Positions 50,400 to 60,178 of a stretch of 64,000 nucleotides of DNA are shown one piece after another. Numbering within the stretch: the stretch's first letter is position 1; each line of letters starts with the position of its first letter. Position numbers and translations under genes: made by a program. The notes under the pieces were generated by a model. It was not told where the DNA came from. It worked only from the letters and a program-made list of their open reading frames with translations, and did not search any database. The DNA comes from Candidatus Lernaella stagnicola (lineage in GTDB: Bacteria > Lernaellota > Lernaellaia > Lernaellales > Lernaellaceae): contig JAVCCK010000044.1 in the NCBI GenBank assembly GCA_030765525.1, forward strand, positions 62,001 to 126,000, given 5' to 3'.

Positions 50400-52418
50400 A
50401 TGAAACGCTGGTGGTTGCCGCTTTTGCTTTTGCTTTTGATCTTGATCTCAGCCTTCCTTTGCGTCGCATGCGGCGGCGATGACGACGATGATGACAACGA
50501 CGACAACAACGACGACGCAGCCGACGACGACGACAACGACGACGAAAGCCCAAGTGACGACGACGATACGGCCCCCGACGCCGTCTCCTCGGCCAGTCCC
50601 TCGCGCGATGACACAGTGCTGACCAACTCGCACCCCGGCTTCGCCCAGGCCGATTGCTACGCCTGCCACAACGACGTGCACCGCCAAGCTTTCCAAATCG
50701 GCGAATGCGCCACCTGTCACGGCAACAACGGCGCACCGCAACGCGCCGCCGGCCACGCCACGAACGACTGCCTCTCCTGCCACGCCGAATCACACGAGGG
50801 CGTCGGCTTCGTCGCACCGAAACATTGCACGGCCTGCCACAAATACGAACCCGGCTCGACCTGTCCCGCCACCGAAACCTACGACGCGGTCGTGATCGGC
50901 GCCGGGGGCGGTGGTGTGGCGGCGGCCACGGCGTTGCAGCAGGCCGGCTTGAAGACCGCGCTGGTCGAGATGCACTACAAAGTCGGCGGCTACATGACGC
51001 GCTTCCGGCGCGGCGATTACGAATTCGAAGCGTCGCTGCACGCCATCGGCGGTTTGGAGCCTCAATCGAAGGACAGCGTCAAAGGTGCTTACGACGATCT
51101 GAGCCGGTTGGGCATTATTGACAAGATCGATCCCCTGCCCGCCGACCCCATGTACCGTTCGTTCTTTCCCGGCCTCGTCATTGACGTGCCGCAGGATCAA
51201 GACGCGTACATCGCGGTGCTCAAGGAACTCTACCCCGAAGAGGCCGACGGCATCGACGCGCTTTTCGCCGAGATGCACGTCGATTACGAATTGCTCGCCG
51301 CGGTAACGCGCATCGCCGATGAATTCAACACGCAGGACTTGCTCTTCATCCTGGGTCATGTTCCCGAAGCGGCGCGGCTGATCTCCTACCTGTTCATCGA
51401 TTTGAACACGATGCTCACGCGCTTCATCAGCGATCCCGAGTTGATGGGCATTTTCTCGCAACTGGTCACTTATATCGGCGATGGGCCGTCGGAATTGCAG
51501 GCCGTGTACTTCCAGGCCATGTGGAGCAACTACCACGAGGAGGGTTTCTATTACCTCACCGGTGGCTCGCAGGCGATTACCCAATCCCTGGCGGATGCTT
51601 TCGTCGCGGCCGGCGGTACGTTGATGCTTAACACGAAGGCGACCGGCATCGTCATTGAAGACGGCTTGGCCGTGCAGGTGCAAACCGAAAACGACGTCTG
51701 CCTCAACACGCGCTACGTCGTCTCCAACGCCAACGCGCCCGAAACGCTTCTGGAGATGGTCGGGCCTGAGAACCTGCCCGCCGACTACGTGGCTGACGTC
51801 GAGAACATGGAAATCGGCGTCGCGACGTTGCAGGTCTTTTTGGGTGTCGACCACGATTACACCTACCTGTTCGAAGGCTTCCACGAATTGATGGTCAACG
51901 ACTCCTTCGACATGGACGAAAACTTCGCGTGGATGAACGACGGCGACGTCGAAAACGCGGCGTACATCATCACCGACTACTCCGCCGCCGACCCCACCGT
52001 CGCGCCCGAAGGCAAAAACGTGATCTCGCTGACCACTTACCTGCCCTTCGACATGGGCGACACGTGGAAATGGTCGCTGGGGTATGACGACTACGTCGAC
52101 TACAAAGAAGAAGTCGCGTGGATCCTCATCGATCGCGCCGAGAAGTACCTTCCCGGATTGAGCGACCACATTGAAGTCTTGGAAGTCGGCTCGCCGGTCA
52201 CCAACTGGGCCTTCTCGGGCAACCCGGGCGGCACGATCTTCGGCTGGCGCAACACGCCCGAACAGGGCACCCTGCGCCGCATGAAGCAGCAAACGCCGAT
52301 CGACAACCTGCTTTTGGCCGGTGCCTGGACCTTCCCCGGCGGCGGGCAGTCGGCGGTGATTTCCTCCGGCGTCGCAGCGGCGGATATGGTGTTAAAAAAG
52401 GAAGCGGCGCGGAACTAG
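50400..52418 (+). CDS. Lipoprotein fusing a tetraheme cytochrome c to a retinol-saturase/CrtI-like FAD oxidoreductase
   Basis: 672 residues from the ATG at 50400; one in-frame codon triplet upstream is less likely. A signal and lipobox-like CVAC (Cys24) are followed by an Asp/Asn-rich linker (27-59). Residues 80-155 hold four CxxCH heme motifs: CYACH (86-90), CATCH (103-107), CLSCH (124-128) and CTACH (143-147), with extra His residues as possible sixth ligands. From residue 162 an FAD-dependent phytoene-desaturase/RetSat-like enzyme runs to the end: VVIGAGGGGVAAATALQQAG, GGYMTRFRRGDYEFEASLHAIGG, and a final LLAGAWTFPGGGQSAVISSG. The plan suggests an exported enzyme that passes electrons between a lipid-like substrate and heme carriers. 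It stands alone, convergent with the homocysteine methyltransferase gene. Confidence 0.8.
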   Translation: MKRWWLPLLLLLLILISAFLCVACGGDDDDDDNDDNNDDAADDDDNDDESPSDDDDTAPDAVSSASPSRDDTVLTNSHPGFAQADCYACHNDVHRQAFQIGECATCHGNNGAPQRAAGHATNDCLSCHAESHEGVGFVAPKHCTACHKYEPGSTCPATETYDAVVIGAGGGGVAAATALQQAGLKTALVEMHYKVGGYMTRFRRGDYEFEASLHAIGGLEPQSKDSVKGAYDDLSRLGIIDKIDPLPADPMYRSFFPGLVIDVPQDQDAYIAVLKELYPEEADGIDALFAEMHVDYELLAAVTRIADEFNTQDLLFILGHVPEAARLISYLFIDLNTMLTRFISDPELMGIFSQLVTYIGDGPSELQAVYFQAMWSNYHEEGFYYLTGGSQAITQSLADAFVAAGGTLMLNTKATGIVIEDGLAVQVQTENDVCLNTRYVVSNANAPETLLEMVGPENLPADYVADVENMEIGVATLQVFLGVDHDYTYLFEGFHELMVNDSFDMDENFAWMNDGDVENAAYIITDYSAADPTVAPEGKNVISLTTYLPFDMGDTWKWSLGYDDYVDYKEEVAWILIDRAEKYLPGLSDHIEVLEVGSPVTNWAFSGNPGGTIFGWRNTPEQGTLRRMKQQTPIDNLLLAGAWTFPGGGQSAVISSGVAAADMVLKKEAARN

Positions 52419-52421
52419 TCG

Positions 52422-53297
52422 CTAGTCGCCCAACATCAACCGGCTCAGTTCGCGGATGAACGACGGCCCGATGCCGCAGCAGCCGCCCACGACCCGCGCA
52501 CCTTGCTCCACGAGCGTCCGGCAACCCGCGGCGAAATGCTCCGGCGTTTCCTCGTAGCCGGGCCGCGCGTCGATGCCTGTGGGTTGACCGCCGTTGGGTT
52601 GCATCATCAAAGGCAGGTCGCTGCCCCGCCGCAGCGCCTGGGCGACGATCGGCATTTCGTTCACCGTAACCGTGCAGTTGGCGCCCACCAGAGCCGCGCC
52701 CGCGTCGGTCAAGGCGCGCGCACAATCGGCGGCGAACTCACCTCGGAGCGTAACCGCTTCGCCCTCTTGAATTCCGAAAGTCATCGACGCGACCACCGGC
52801 AAACCCGTCGCCACTGCAACGGCCGTTGCCATCAGGGCTTCGCGCAGATCGAAGAAGCTTTCGAGAATGAGGCCGTCCACGCCCGCCGCGACCAGCGCGT
52901 CAACCTGTTCCTCGAACCCGGCACGCACGAGCGACAGTTCCTCGTCGCGCAACGGCTCTACAGTTAGCCCCGCGGGCGCCAATCCGCCCAACACAATAAT
53001 GTTCGGACCAACCGCGTCGCGCGCAATACGAACCGCGGCCTCGTTGACGGCCCTCGCTTTTCCGGCGAATCCTCGTTTCGCCAGCGTAAAGTCGGATGCG
53101 CCGAAAGTGTTGGTGATCACCAAATCGCTGCCGGCCTGCGCGTAGGCAAGATGGATTTCATGAACCCATTCCGGCTTGTCCAAATTGAGCAAGCTCAACG
53201 GTTTGTTGACCGCAGCCCCGCGCCGCAGCAGCTCGGTACCCATCGCGCCGTCGCCGATCACCGCGCGCCCGGCCGGCAAATTCAATATCGTGGACAT
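52422..53297 (-). CDS. Homocysteine S-methyltransferase family protein
   Basis: 291 residues from the ATG at 53297 (GGGGACGAG upstream); the longer frame runs into the neighbour and looks non-coding. The TIM-barrel sequence matches the N-terminal Hcy-binding domain of MetH and BHMT-type enzymes: VIGDGAMGTELLRRG, TNTFGASDFTLAKRG, and the three zinc cysteines in VGANCTVT and VGGCCGIG. It transfers a methyl group to homocysteine, from an unknown donor since no B12 or folate domain is attached. It is 20 bases downstream of the first large exported paralogue and so lies at the end of that operon, an odd partner for envelope genes. Confidence 0.85.
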   Translation of the reverse strand: MSTILNLPAGRAVIGDGAMGTELLRRGAAVNKPLSLLNLDKPEWVHEIHLAYAQAGSDLVITNTFGASDFTLAKRGFAGKARAVNEAAVRIARDAVGPNIIVLGGLAPAGLTVEPLRDEELSLVRAGFEEQVDALVAAGVDGLILESFFDLREALMATAVAVATGLPVVASMTFGIQEGEAVTLRGEFAADCARALTDAGAALVGANCTVTVNEMPIVAQALRRGSDLPLMMQPNGGQPTGIDARPGYEETPEHFAAGCRTLVEQGARVVGGCCGIGPSFIRELSRLMLGD

Positions 53298-53317
53298 ATG
53301 CTCGTCCCCGCCCCGCG

Positions 53318-55489
53318 TTAGATCGCCCGGCCCATTTTGCGTGCAATCCGGCGGTAGACAGCTCGGACCAACAACGCCGCTGCGGCCAGCAACACGCCGC
53401 CGATCGCGTAGCCGATCGATATGCCCAGCGCCGCCATCACAGCCAACACGACCACACCCACCGCCAACAAGTAGTGTCCGACGCGCCCCATCGCGAAGAT
53501 GCTCCGGGCAAACCACACGAGCGCGGCCGCCAGCAACAACGCCGCCAGCGCACCGAACTGGCTCAATCGCTTGGCCCCGTACATGAGGCGCACGTCCGAC
53601 GCTTCGCCGATGGTTACCAACTCTTCGAAACGCAACGCCGCGCCCTTTTTTGGAACCGCGAAGCGTGCCGGCAGCGCGCCGCCGGAGTCGGTGGCTTGTT
53701 GCGCCGCGCGAATGCGCTTCTGAAATTCCATTTCCGCCTGGCTTTGCTGCAGCATGTACTCGTCGGGTCGCGCTTTCGCACGGTCGGCTCCGGCTCGTTT
53801 CGCGGGCGGAGGCGGCAAGGCAGTGGGGGCCCCCGGCGGCTGTTCTTCCATCACGCGGGACAGAAGGCCGCTTGCCGGGGCCTGATACGGGGCGCGCATG
53901 GATCCGCCCACCCGCTGGTACTCGAAGCGATTGGGCGCAAACACCGTCAGCGCGGATTGCGAAATCGGCAAATCCACTTTCGGCAACAGGAGGTGCATCG
54001 AGCCCAGGACTCCAAACGAGGAGCCCAGGTTGGCGTAGTAGATCACCTCGACCGTGAAGCTACTGAGTTCGGCGCCGGAATAGCCGGATTTCTCCAGCGG
54101 CAGCAGTATTTTCCCTTCCTTCGTTTGACTGGGCCGCACGGGCTTGTTGGCCACAAACGTGCTCCACAAGGCCGTATTCTCGCCGTACGGCAGCGTCAAT
54201 TCTAGAAACTGCTTGCGGTTGTTGCGCACCGTGTAAAGCGCCCGCGTCACCAGGTCGCCGTCTTCGGTCACCTGCACGACAAAATTCGCCGCATCGATCG
54301 CCGCACCGAGCACGTTTTGCGTCTTATGCCTCACGACACGCAACTTCGCCGAAAACGGATGCCGCAAATATTTGAAGGACATCACAATCGGGTTCGTCGC
54401 GCCGCCGCGCAGCCCGGCCGGCAACTCCTTGGCGTCCACCGTCTGCAAACCGTCGACCTCGCCGGTCGTCGTGACTTCCACGCCGCCGGTAACCTGAACC
54501 GCGAAGAACCCTCGCTCGCGCTCCACGCTTTGCACCGACGTGCCCGGCAGGAGAAATTCAAACGACTCGTTTTTCGTCGAGCGCTCCAGCACCAAGGTTA
54601 AGTTGTACTTACCCTGCACGTCGAAACCGATCGTCGCCGTCAATTCCCGCGTCGCCGGGTCCACTTTCCAACCCGCCAACGACGCGCCGCTGCAATCCGC
54701 CACCTCGAAACCTTCGGGAACGACGACACGAAATTCGGTCACCGGCGCATGGCGGACCTCGAAGGCAAGCTGCACGACCGCGCGGATGAATCCTTCGTCG
54801 ATGGAAACCAGCGTATGGTTCTCCACCAATACTTTCGGCGGCAGTTTCTCCTGCGTCGCCTGCTTCTGCTCCAGCGCCACGGTGTAACGCAGGCTCAACT
54901 GATCGCCGGTCAGAATGGCCGTCGTCACGCCGCCGGGCCCCCGGCTCATCGTCGCGCCGTCGACACTCGGGCTGGAATATTTCTTGTCGCCGACGATCGT
55001 CAGCACTTGGCCCGCCGCCCGCGGCAACTGCACCGAAACATGGCCCGGACCCGGCCGATCCGGCGCGGCCATCCGATAACGCAGGGTCAGCGAGTGGTTC
55101 GCCGGTCCTTTGACGATCAACGTAACGTTGCCCTGCTGATCGGTGATCGGCGCCGTTCGACCGTCGAGCAAAACGTCGGCCAAAGGTGTGTCCACGCCGG
55201 TCAGGGGCACCGTCACCCACCCGTTTTTAAGCACCGCCAACGGATACGTGGCCTTGAGATCCAACTGCCCGCCGGCCAGCACACCACGCAGAGAGCCGCG
55301 ACCGAGCACGAAATCCACCGGCGGCTCCGGCTCGTCGGTCGCCGGCTTGACCTGCAGGCGATCGAGTAGTTCCTTGAAGTCGTTCCACGGTATCGTCACC
55401 GCGCCGTCTTTCATCTCCGGCAATTCCGCCTGCGCCCACGTCGCGCCCATCAGCAGCAACACGACAAAAAGCGCCAACCAGCGTTTCAT
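53318..55489 (-). CDS. Large exported protein with C-terminal membrane helices (paralogue 1)
   Basis: 723 residues with a signal peptide ending near residue 21 (TWAQA-EL). The mature protein starts with VTIPWNDFKELLDRLQ, closely like VPWEDFKGIIEKLG of the next gene. It continues as a long beta-rich region with motifs such as LTLRYRMAAP, AFEVRHAPVTEFRVVVPEGFEVADCSG, SFKYLRHPFSAKLRVVRHK and VRNNRKQFLELTLPYGENTALW. At the C-terminus about three hydrophobic helices (from 640) and a short basic tail anchor it in the membrane with the bulk outside. I do not recognise the family. The start overlaps the stop of paralogue 2 (ATGA). The two probably form one complex. Confidence 0.65.
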   Translation of the reverse strand: MKRWLALFVVLLLMGATWAQAELPEMKDGAVTIPWNDFKELLDRLQVKPATDEPEPPVDFVLGRGSLRGVLAGGQLDLKATYPLAVLKNGWVTVPLTGVDTPLADVLLDGRTAPITDQQGNVTLIVKGPANHSLTLRYRMAAPDRPGPGHVSVQLPRAAGQVLTIVGDKKYSSPSVDGATMSRGPGGVTTAILTGDQLSLRYTVALEQKQATQEKLPPKVLVENHTLVSIDEGFIRAVVQLAFEVRHAPVTEFRVVVPEGFEVADCSGASLAGWKVDPATRELTATIGFDVQGKYNLTLVLERSTKNESFEFLLPGTSVQSVERERGFFAVQVTGGVEVTTTGEVDGLQTVDAKELPAGLRGGATNPIVMSFKYLRHPFSAKLRVVRHKTQNVLGAAIDAANFVVQVTEDGDLVTRALYTVRNNRKQFLELTLPYGENTALWSTFVANKPVRPSQTKEGKILLPLEKSGYSGAELSSFTVEVIYYANLGSSFGVLGSMHLLLPKVDLPISQSALTVFAPNRFEYQRVGGSMRAPYQAPASGLLSRVMEEQPPGAPTALPPPPAKRAGADRAKARPDEYMLQQSQAEMEFQKRIRAAQQATDSGGALPARFAVPKKGAALRFEELVTIGEASDVRLMYGAKRLSQFGALAALLLAAALVWFARSIFAMGRVGHYLLAVGVVVLAVMAALGISIGYAIGGVLLAAAALLVRAVYRRIARKMGRAI

Positions 55490-57762
55490 TGCTCACCCCC
55501 TTGCGACGGCGGCGCCACCGGTTGATACGGTTTCGGCGGCGGCGGAGGCGGTGGTACGGGCCGACGTTCGCGGTCCCGCAGATGCTTCACGCCGCGCTGA
55601 AGTAACGAAGCCGCGACGCCCAACACCACGTACAACCCGATGACGGTCGTGCTCGTTCCCCGCATGATTGTCAGCAGCGGCACGAGTACGATGGCTGCGA
55701 CCGCCAAGAACGCTAAGCCGCCGCGCGGCCATTGCCGGTCCTGCTTTCCACACAGGAAGCTCACGGCAAACAAATAACCAAACGCGACGCAGAGCAGGAA
55801 CAACACCAAGCCCAGCCACGCCGAACGCGAGCGCTTTGTGTAATAGAAACTCAGGTCTAGCTTTTCGTCCGGGTCCACAAGGTTCTTCGCAAAGCGATGC
55901 ACTTCGCCCTGCCACTGCACCAGGAACACGACCGGCAACGCGCCGCGCGAGAGCGTGTTGTCATAGCCCGCGTTGGACATGTTGATCGGTGCGTCCTCCG
56001 CCTTCCACTGCACCTGCGATTGCGTGCGACGGTAATCGACGTTGCGCCCCAACAGCCCGGTCAACTTATTCCGCGGCTGACCGCCGCTGCCCGACACGTC
56101 ACTCTCTTCGCCGGAAACCGCGCCGGTCGGCAGCGGATCGGTGCTCGGCCGCAACTTGCCGCCGAATGAAAAATAGCGCCGATCCGGCGGCATGAAGACG
56201 GCCAGTTGCGCCTTTCCCATGCTCACGTCGACGCGCGGTAATTCGAGAGATCGGCGGCCGACCGGCAGCAACCCGCCGCTTTTGCGGTACGCCAGAATTT
56301 TCATTGTGAACGTGTCGCGCAAACCGCCGCGGAAGATCGGCAACAGAATCTTCCCGTCGCTCTCGGCCGCCTTCACGGGCACGCCGTCGCGGAACACGCC
56401 CCACAGGTCCGTGTCGGGCGGCAGCGTCAGCGTCAGGTATTGCAAAGAGCGGTTGGCGATGCGGAAAGTGCCCTCGATGAGCTGCTTGCCGTCGCCGGTC
56501 AACATGATGCGGTACGCGGCCCACTCCACCTTGCACGTGAGCACCGCCGCGTCCTTATGCTTGACGATCTGCAAATCCAACGCGTACGGGTGCTTGATAT
56601 ACTTGAAGCCCAAAAGCACCTGTTGGTCGGTCGTGCCGCGCAAATCGGCCGGCAATTCCGAAACGTCGAGCGGCGCCAGATTCTTCCACGTGCTGTCGTC
56701 GGCCGTGACCTGCACGTTCGTACGCACCGCCACTGCCAAATAGCCGACCTCGTGCACGATGTCGCGCACCTTGATGTCGGCCACCGCCACCTTCGTCTGC
56801 TCCTTGGCAGGCAGCGGCTGCTCCAACGTCAGGGCCACTTGATGCCGTCCGACCGCTTCGTAAGCGATGGCCACTGTGAGTCGTTGGCCCTCCGGCTGGT
56901 CGACCAATTGCCAATCCACCAGCCCGTCGGTGGAGACGTCCGCCACGGCCACGTCGGCGGGCAGATCGATCTCGAAACGGCTGATGGGTTTGTGCTGAAT
57001 GTCGAAATCGATAATCGACGTGTATACGCCGAGCCCCTCGCCCACCGTCAACATTGTGCGCACTTCCGCCGATACCCGCGCCTCGGCCTTGGTCGTTTTC
57101 TCCGCGCGCCTCGCCCAGCGGACGGTGATGGCGTCGCCGGGCGCGAACGACCCGGTCGCCACGGTTTTGCCGCCGGTCGTGGTGGACGCCAGCGCGCCGC
57201 CCGGCTCGATCGAAACCTGCAGGTTCGGTTGTCCGACCCGCACTTCCAGACGATTGATCTGCGCCTTCGCCGTGGGCAGTCGGAACTTCTCGGGTCCGCC
57301 TTCGTTTTGCAGCGGCAAGCGCATTTCCAGCTTCAGCCGGTGCGCCCCGAAACCGCGCACGACCGCGTGAAGCAAACCGTTATCAATCATCAACACCGTT
57401 GCCTTGCCGTCCAGACTGGCGCTCGCCAGCGGCAGCCCCGTGGTGATGACGGGGATCGACGCCCATCCGTCTTTCTTGAGCACGCTCAGTTCAATTTCCG
57501 CCGTGACGACCACGCCCTCGGCCCGCACGTCCGCGACGTAGTTCGCCGCGCTGACCACGCCGGCGATCGGCGGCGGATCCTCCTCGGGCGGTGTCACCTG
57601 ACCCAGTTTTTCGATGATTCCCTTGAAATCTTCCCACGGCACGCACAAGGACGCGCCGGGCATTTTCGGCGGATTGAACTCCACAACCGGGGCTGCGATC
57701 GCTGCGTTGCCGAGGATTAATAGGGAAAATAACAGGCCGATACAGATGCGAAGAACTCGCAT
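55486..57762 (-). CDS. Large exported protein with C-terminal membrane helices and Pro-rich tail (paralogue 2)
   Basis: 758 residues with a signal peptide (cleavage near residue 24, AIA-AP). It shares with paralogue 1 the opening PWEDFK motif, IDFDIQHKPISRFEIDLPADVAVADVS, FKYIKHPYALDLQIVKHKD, and NRSLQYLTLTLPPDTDLWGVF. The C-terminus has three hydrophobic helices and then a proline-rich cytoplasmic tail (PPPPPPKPYQP) that paralogue 1 lacks and that could recruit a partner. No catalytic motif is seen and no family is recognised. It is 70 bases downstream of the exported TPR protein, with which it is probably co-expressed. Confidence 0.65.
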   Translation of the reverse strand: MRVLRICIGLLFSLLILGNAAIAAPVVEFNPPKMPGASLCVPWEDFKGIIEKLGQVTPPEEDPPPIAGVVSAANYVADVRAEGVVVTAEIELSVLKKDGWASIPVITTGLPLASASLDGKATVLMIDNGLLHAVVRGFGAHRLKLEMRLPLQNEGGPEKFRLPTAKAQINRLEVRVGQPNLQVSIEPGGALASTTTGGKTVATGSFAPGDAITVRWARRAEKTTKAEARVSAEVRTMLTVGEGLGVYTSIIDFDIQHKPISRFEIDLPADVAVADVSTDGLVDWQLVDQPEGQRLTVAIAYEAVGRHQVALTLEQPLPAKEQTKVAVADIKVRDIVHEVGYLAVAVRTNVQVTADDSTWKNLAPLDVSELPADLRGTTDQQVLLGFKYIKHPYALDLQIVKHKDAAVLTCKVEWAAYRIMLTGDGKQLIEGTFRIANRSLQYLTLTLPPDTDLWGVFRDGVPVKAAESDGKILLPIFRGGLRDTFTMKILAYRKSGGLLPVGRRSLELPRVDVSMGKAQLAVFMPPDRRYFSFGGKLRPSTDPLPTGAVSGEESDVSGSGGQPRNKLTGLLGRNVDYRRTQSQVQWKAEDAPINMSNAGYDNTLSRGALPVVFLVQWQGEVHRFAKNLVDPDEKLDLSFYYTKRSRSAWLGLVLFLLCVAFGYLFAVSFLCGKQDRQWPRGGLAFLAVAAIVLVPLLTIMRGTSTTVIGLYVVLGVAASLLQRGVKHLRDRERRPVPPPPPPPKPYQPVAPPSQGGEQ

Positions 57763-57831
57763 GGACGTCCCTCCCTTTGGGATGGATTTTTCTTTTTAGA
57801 GTCCGCGTAACGCTAAAAAGTTACACGGAGT

Positions 57832-59727
57832 TCATTTTTTCGCCTTGCCCCCGGCTTGCCCGATCGTCGCCGCCAGCGCCACCAGGTTCGCCATCGGCGT
57901 CCATTCCGACGGTTTGTCGGCCAAAACCGGCGCGACCGCCTGCTGCGCCGCGATGAACTGCTCCAATTCCAAGTGCATCATTCCCATGGACACGCGCAAC
58001 GCGTGCGGCTCCGCAGCCTGCGCAATGCCGCGTCTGTAAATTTCGATCGCGCCGACGTAATCGGCATTCCGCGCGCGCACCTGCGCCAGCAAGCCGTATG
58101 CGTCCGTGAGCGTGGGATCCAGCTCGATCGCCCGCCGCGCCAACAACCCGGCCGCCACCAAGTCGGTAGGGAAAACCAGTTCTCCATACCGAGCGATGAG
58201 CGCCGGATGCGGCTTGTCCCGACGGATGCCGGCCGCGAGCAATGCTTTCGCCTCCGGCACGCGTTCCTGCGCCGCCCATAAATTGGCCGTCAGCAAAGTG
58301 ACCAGCGGTTCCTCGCCACCCAATTCCCGGTAACGCGCAATGGCCGCTTCCGCCTCGTCAAAGCGTTCGAGTTCCAAGAGCAACTCCGCGCGTTGCCGCA
58401 CCACCGGCGCCGCCTCTTTCGGCCGCGTGGCGAGTTCTTCCTCGAGCGCCGCCAATTTTTTCTCGGTGGTCTGCGCGGTTCGCCACAGCGCCAGCATCGC
58501 ATCCATTTGCTGTAAGGTAGCACCCAACACACGGCGATCGATCTTCCATTCGCCGCCTTCTGTTCGTCGATCCCACGCCCGCAAGAAATATCGACCCGCC
58601 GCTGCGAACGAAAACGAATTCAAGTCCAGCGACTCGGTGCTCGCCGCCCGCGCGTGCATCGCTTTCTTGCGAAAACGCGGCGTGAAATCCAAATCGGAAA
58701 TCGCGGTTTTCAACACGCCCTCGGCATCGAATTGGGTCCACTCATCCAAGACGCCGCGGTAATTGAAATGAGACACCGACGACGCGTGAACTTGCTTCGA
58801 CGGCAGTTTCCGCACGCGATACAAGCGGAAAATTCGTTTGCCGTCGGCTGCGATGTAACCGCGTTGCAGACGGTCCTTGACCGCTGCGGACACCGCCTCG
58901 ATATCGACATCCACCGAAGGAGTCGAAGCAGCGGTCCGAGGACGAAACTCCACGTTGTATTTGATTTCCGACCCGTGCCAGACAAAAAGCGGGTGCACCC
59001 GCATCGCGCTCTCGAAACGGTAACGCGTGCGCGACTCGCCGTCGAACAAATAGAAACCTTCCTCGCCGTTGTAAATGCTGATGGGCAGCCAATCGGATTC
59101 GACGTCCAATTCGAAGGCCTCGTCACCGTCCATCGCCACACGAATCGCCGCGTCCGCCGCGGGCCATTCCACACGCATGCTCAAACGCAGTTGCCCGGCG
59201 CCGGTCAGACGTTCCAGCGTCTTGCGAACACCGGCGACGAACGCCGCCACCGTCTCGTCCTTGTTTTTCTCAGCGGCGAGAAGGACGCGCACTTCCTCCG
59301 CGCGATCTCCGTTGGGGTACGCGGCCAGGTATTCACGAAATGCGTTTTCCGCCGGCTTGCTCAGCAGCGTGCCGTGCAAGATGTGCGCTTTCCAAAACAA
59401 AGCCTCTGACGCCAAGCGCGCGTCGGCTGCGGCGATGATTTCGTCCAGCGCCGGCAAAAGGCTTTGGTCGTCGAACTCATCGACAAAATCCGTGTGAAAC
59501 TTCACCAACCAGAGCGTCGCCTCGGCGACGTGCTCACCGTCGGGGTATTCCTCGCGGAACGTAACCAGCGCTTGGTTCGCATCGGCGGCATCCACGTCGG
59601 GATTGCTGACTATCGGCAAGACCTTCGCCCACGCGTCAGCCTCGTTATCAGCCGCGCCGGCCGGAGCGGCAATCGCCAACGCAGTCAACAAAAGGCACGA
59701 TATTAACGCAAGGTAGACTTTCTTCAT
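57832..59727 (-). CDS. Exported TPR protein
   Basis: 631 residues; signal peptide ending near residue 25 (AGA-AD). TPR-like helices occupy about 30-155 (FREYLAAYPNGDRAEEVRVLL) and 440-610 (RFDEAEAAIARYRELGGEEP, LTDAYGLLAQVRARNADYVGA). Between them lies a beta-rich domain of about 230 residues (VEWPAADAAIRVAMDGDEAF, NGEEGFYLFDGESRTRYRF) resembling LolA-like lipoprotein-handling folds. It is the first gene of the operon with the two large exported paralogues, so a scaffold for them in the periplasm is a fair inference. Confidence 0.7.
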   Translation of the reverse strand: MKKVYLALISCLLLTALAIAAPAGAADNEADAWAKVLPIVSNPDVDAADANQALVTFREEYPDGEHVAEATLWLVKFHTDFVDEFDDQSLLPALDEIIAAADARLASEALFWKAHILHGTLLSKPAENAFREYLAAYPNGDRAEEVRVLLAAEKNKDETVAAFVAGVRKTLERLTGAGQLRLSMRVEWPAADAAIRVAMDGDEAFELDVESDWLPISIYNGEEGFYLFDGESRTRYRFESAMRVHPLFVWHGSEIKYNVEFRPRTAASTPSVDVDIEAVSAAVKDRLQRGYIAADGKRIFRLYRVRKLPSKQVHASSVSHFNYRGVLDEWTQFDAEGVLKTAISDLDFTPRFRKKAMHARAASTESLDLNSFSFAAAGRYFLRAWDRRTEGGEWKIDRRVLGATLQQMDAMLALWRTAQTTEKKLAALEEELATRPKEAAPVVRQRAELLLELERFDEAEAAIARYRELGGEEPLVTLLTANLWAAQERVPEAKALLAAGIRRDKPHPALIARYGELVFPTDLVAAGLLARRAIELDPTLTDAYGLLAQVRARNADYVGAIEIYRRGIAQAAEPHALRVSMGMMHLELEQFIAAQQAVAPVLADKPSEWTPMANLVALAATIGQAGGKAKK

Positions 59728-59850
59728 GGCAATTCCCTTCGCTGCACGGTACGTCGATTATACACACAAACCGCGCCGCCACACGCGCGCTCGGTGGTCG
59801 ATTGTCAAGTTTGTCGGCGGCCGTTATCGTGCTCGTCGAAAGGGGACAAG

Positions 59851-60174
59851 ATGAAACGCGTCGGTTTTCTTTTGAAGGTGAAGGCGGACAAAATCGATGA
59901 GTACAAACAGCATCACAAAAAGGTTTGGCCGGAAATGCTGGCCGCCCTGCGCCGGCACGGCTGGTACAACTATTCGCTGTTTCTCCGCGACGACGGCTTA
60001 ATGTTCGGGTATTTCGAAACGCCCGACAGTTTCGACGCCGCGCTCGCTGGCATGGCGGGGGAGGAGATCAACGCCACATGGCAGGCCTTCATGGCGCCGT
60101 ACTTCGAGGCCCTCGACGGCTCGCAACCCGACGAGAGCATGATCGAATTGACAGAAGTCTTTCACCTGGACTGA
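59851..60174 (+). CDS. rhaM: L-rhamnose mutarotase
   Basis: 107 residues from the ATG at 59851 (AAGGGGACAAG upstream). The length and sequence fit RhaM: VKADKIDEYKQHHKKVWPEMLAALRRHGWYNYSLFL contains the catalytic His and Tyr of the family, and MFGYFETPDSF the second strand. It interconverts alpha- and beta-L-rhamnopyranose to supply the isomerase. It is transcribed toward rhaA with only 4 bases between stops, a separate transcript from rhaDBA but clearly part of the same pathway. Confidence 0.92.
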   Translation: MKRVGFLLKVKADKIDEYKQHHKKVWPEMLAALRRHGWYNYSLFLRDDGLMFGYFETPDSFDAALAGMAGEEINATWQAFMAPYFEALDGSQPDESMIELTEVFHLD

Positions 60175-60178
60175 CACG

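Noticed and set aside
50790-52292. A 500-codon minus-strand frame antisense to the cytochrome-flavoprotein
   Set aside because: The forward frame has four heme motifs and FAD motifs; the reverse has Arg/Val-rich composition without any motif.
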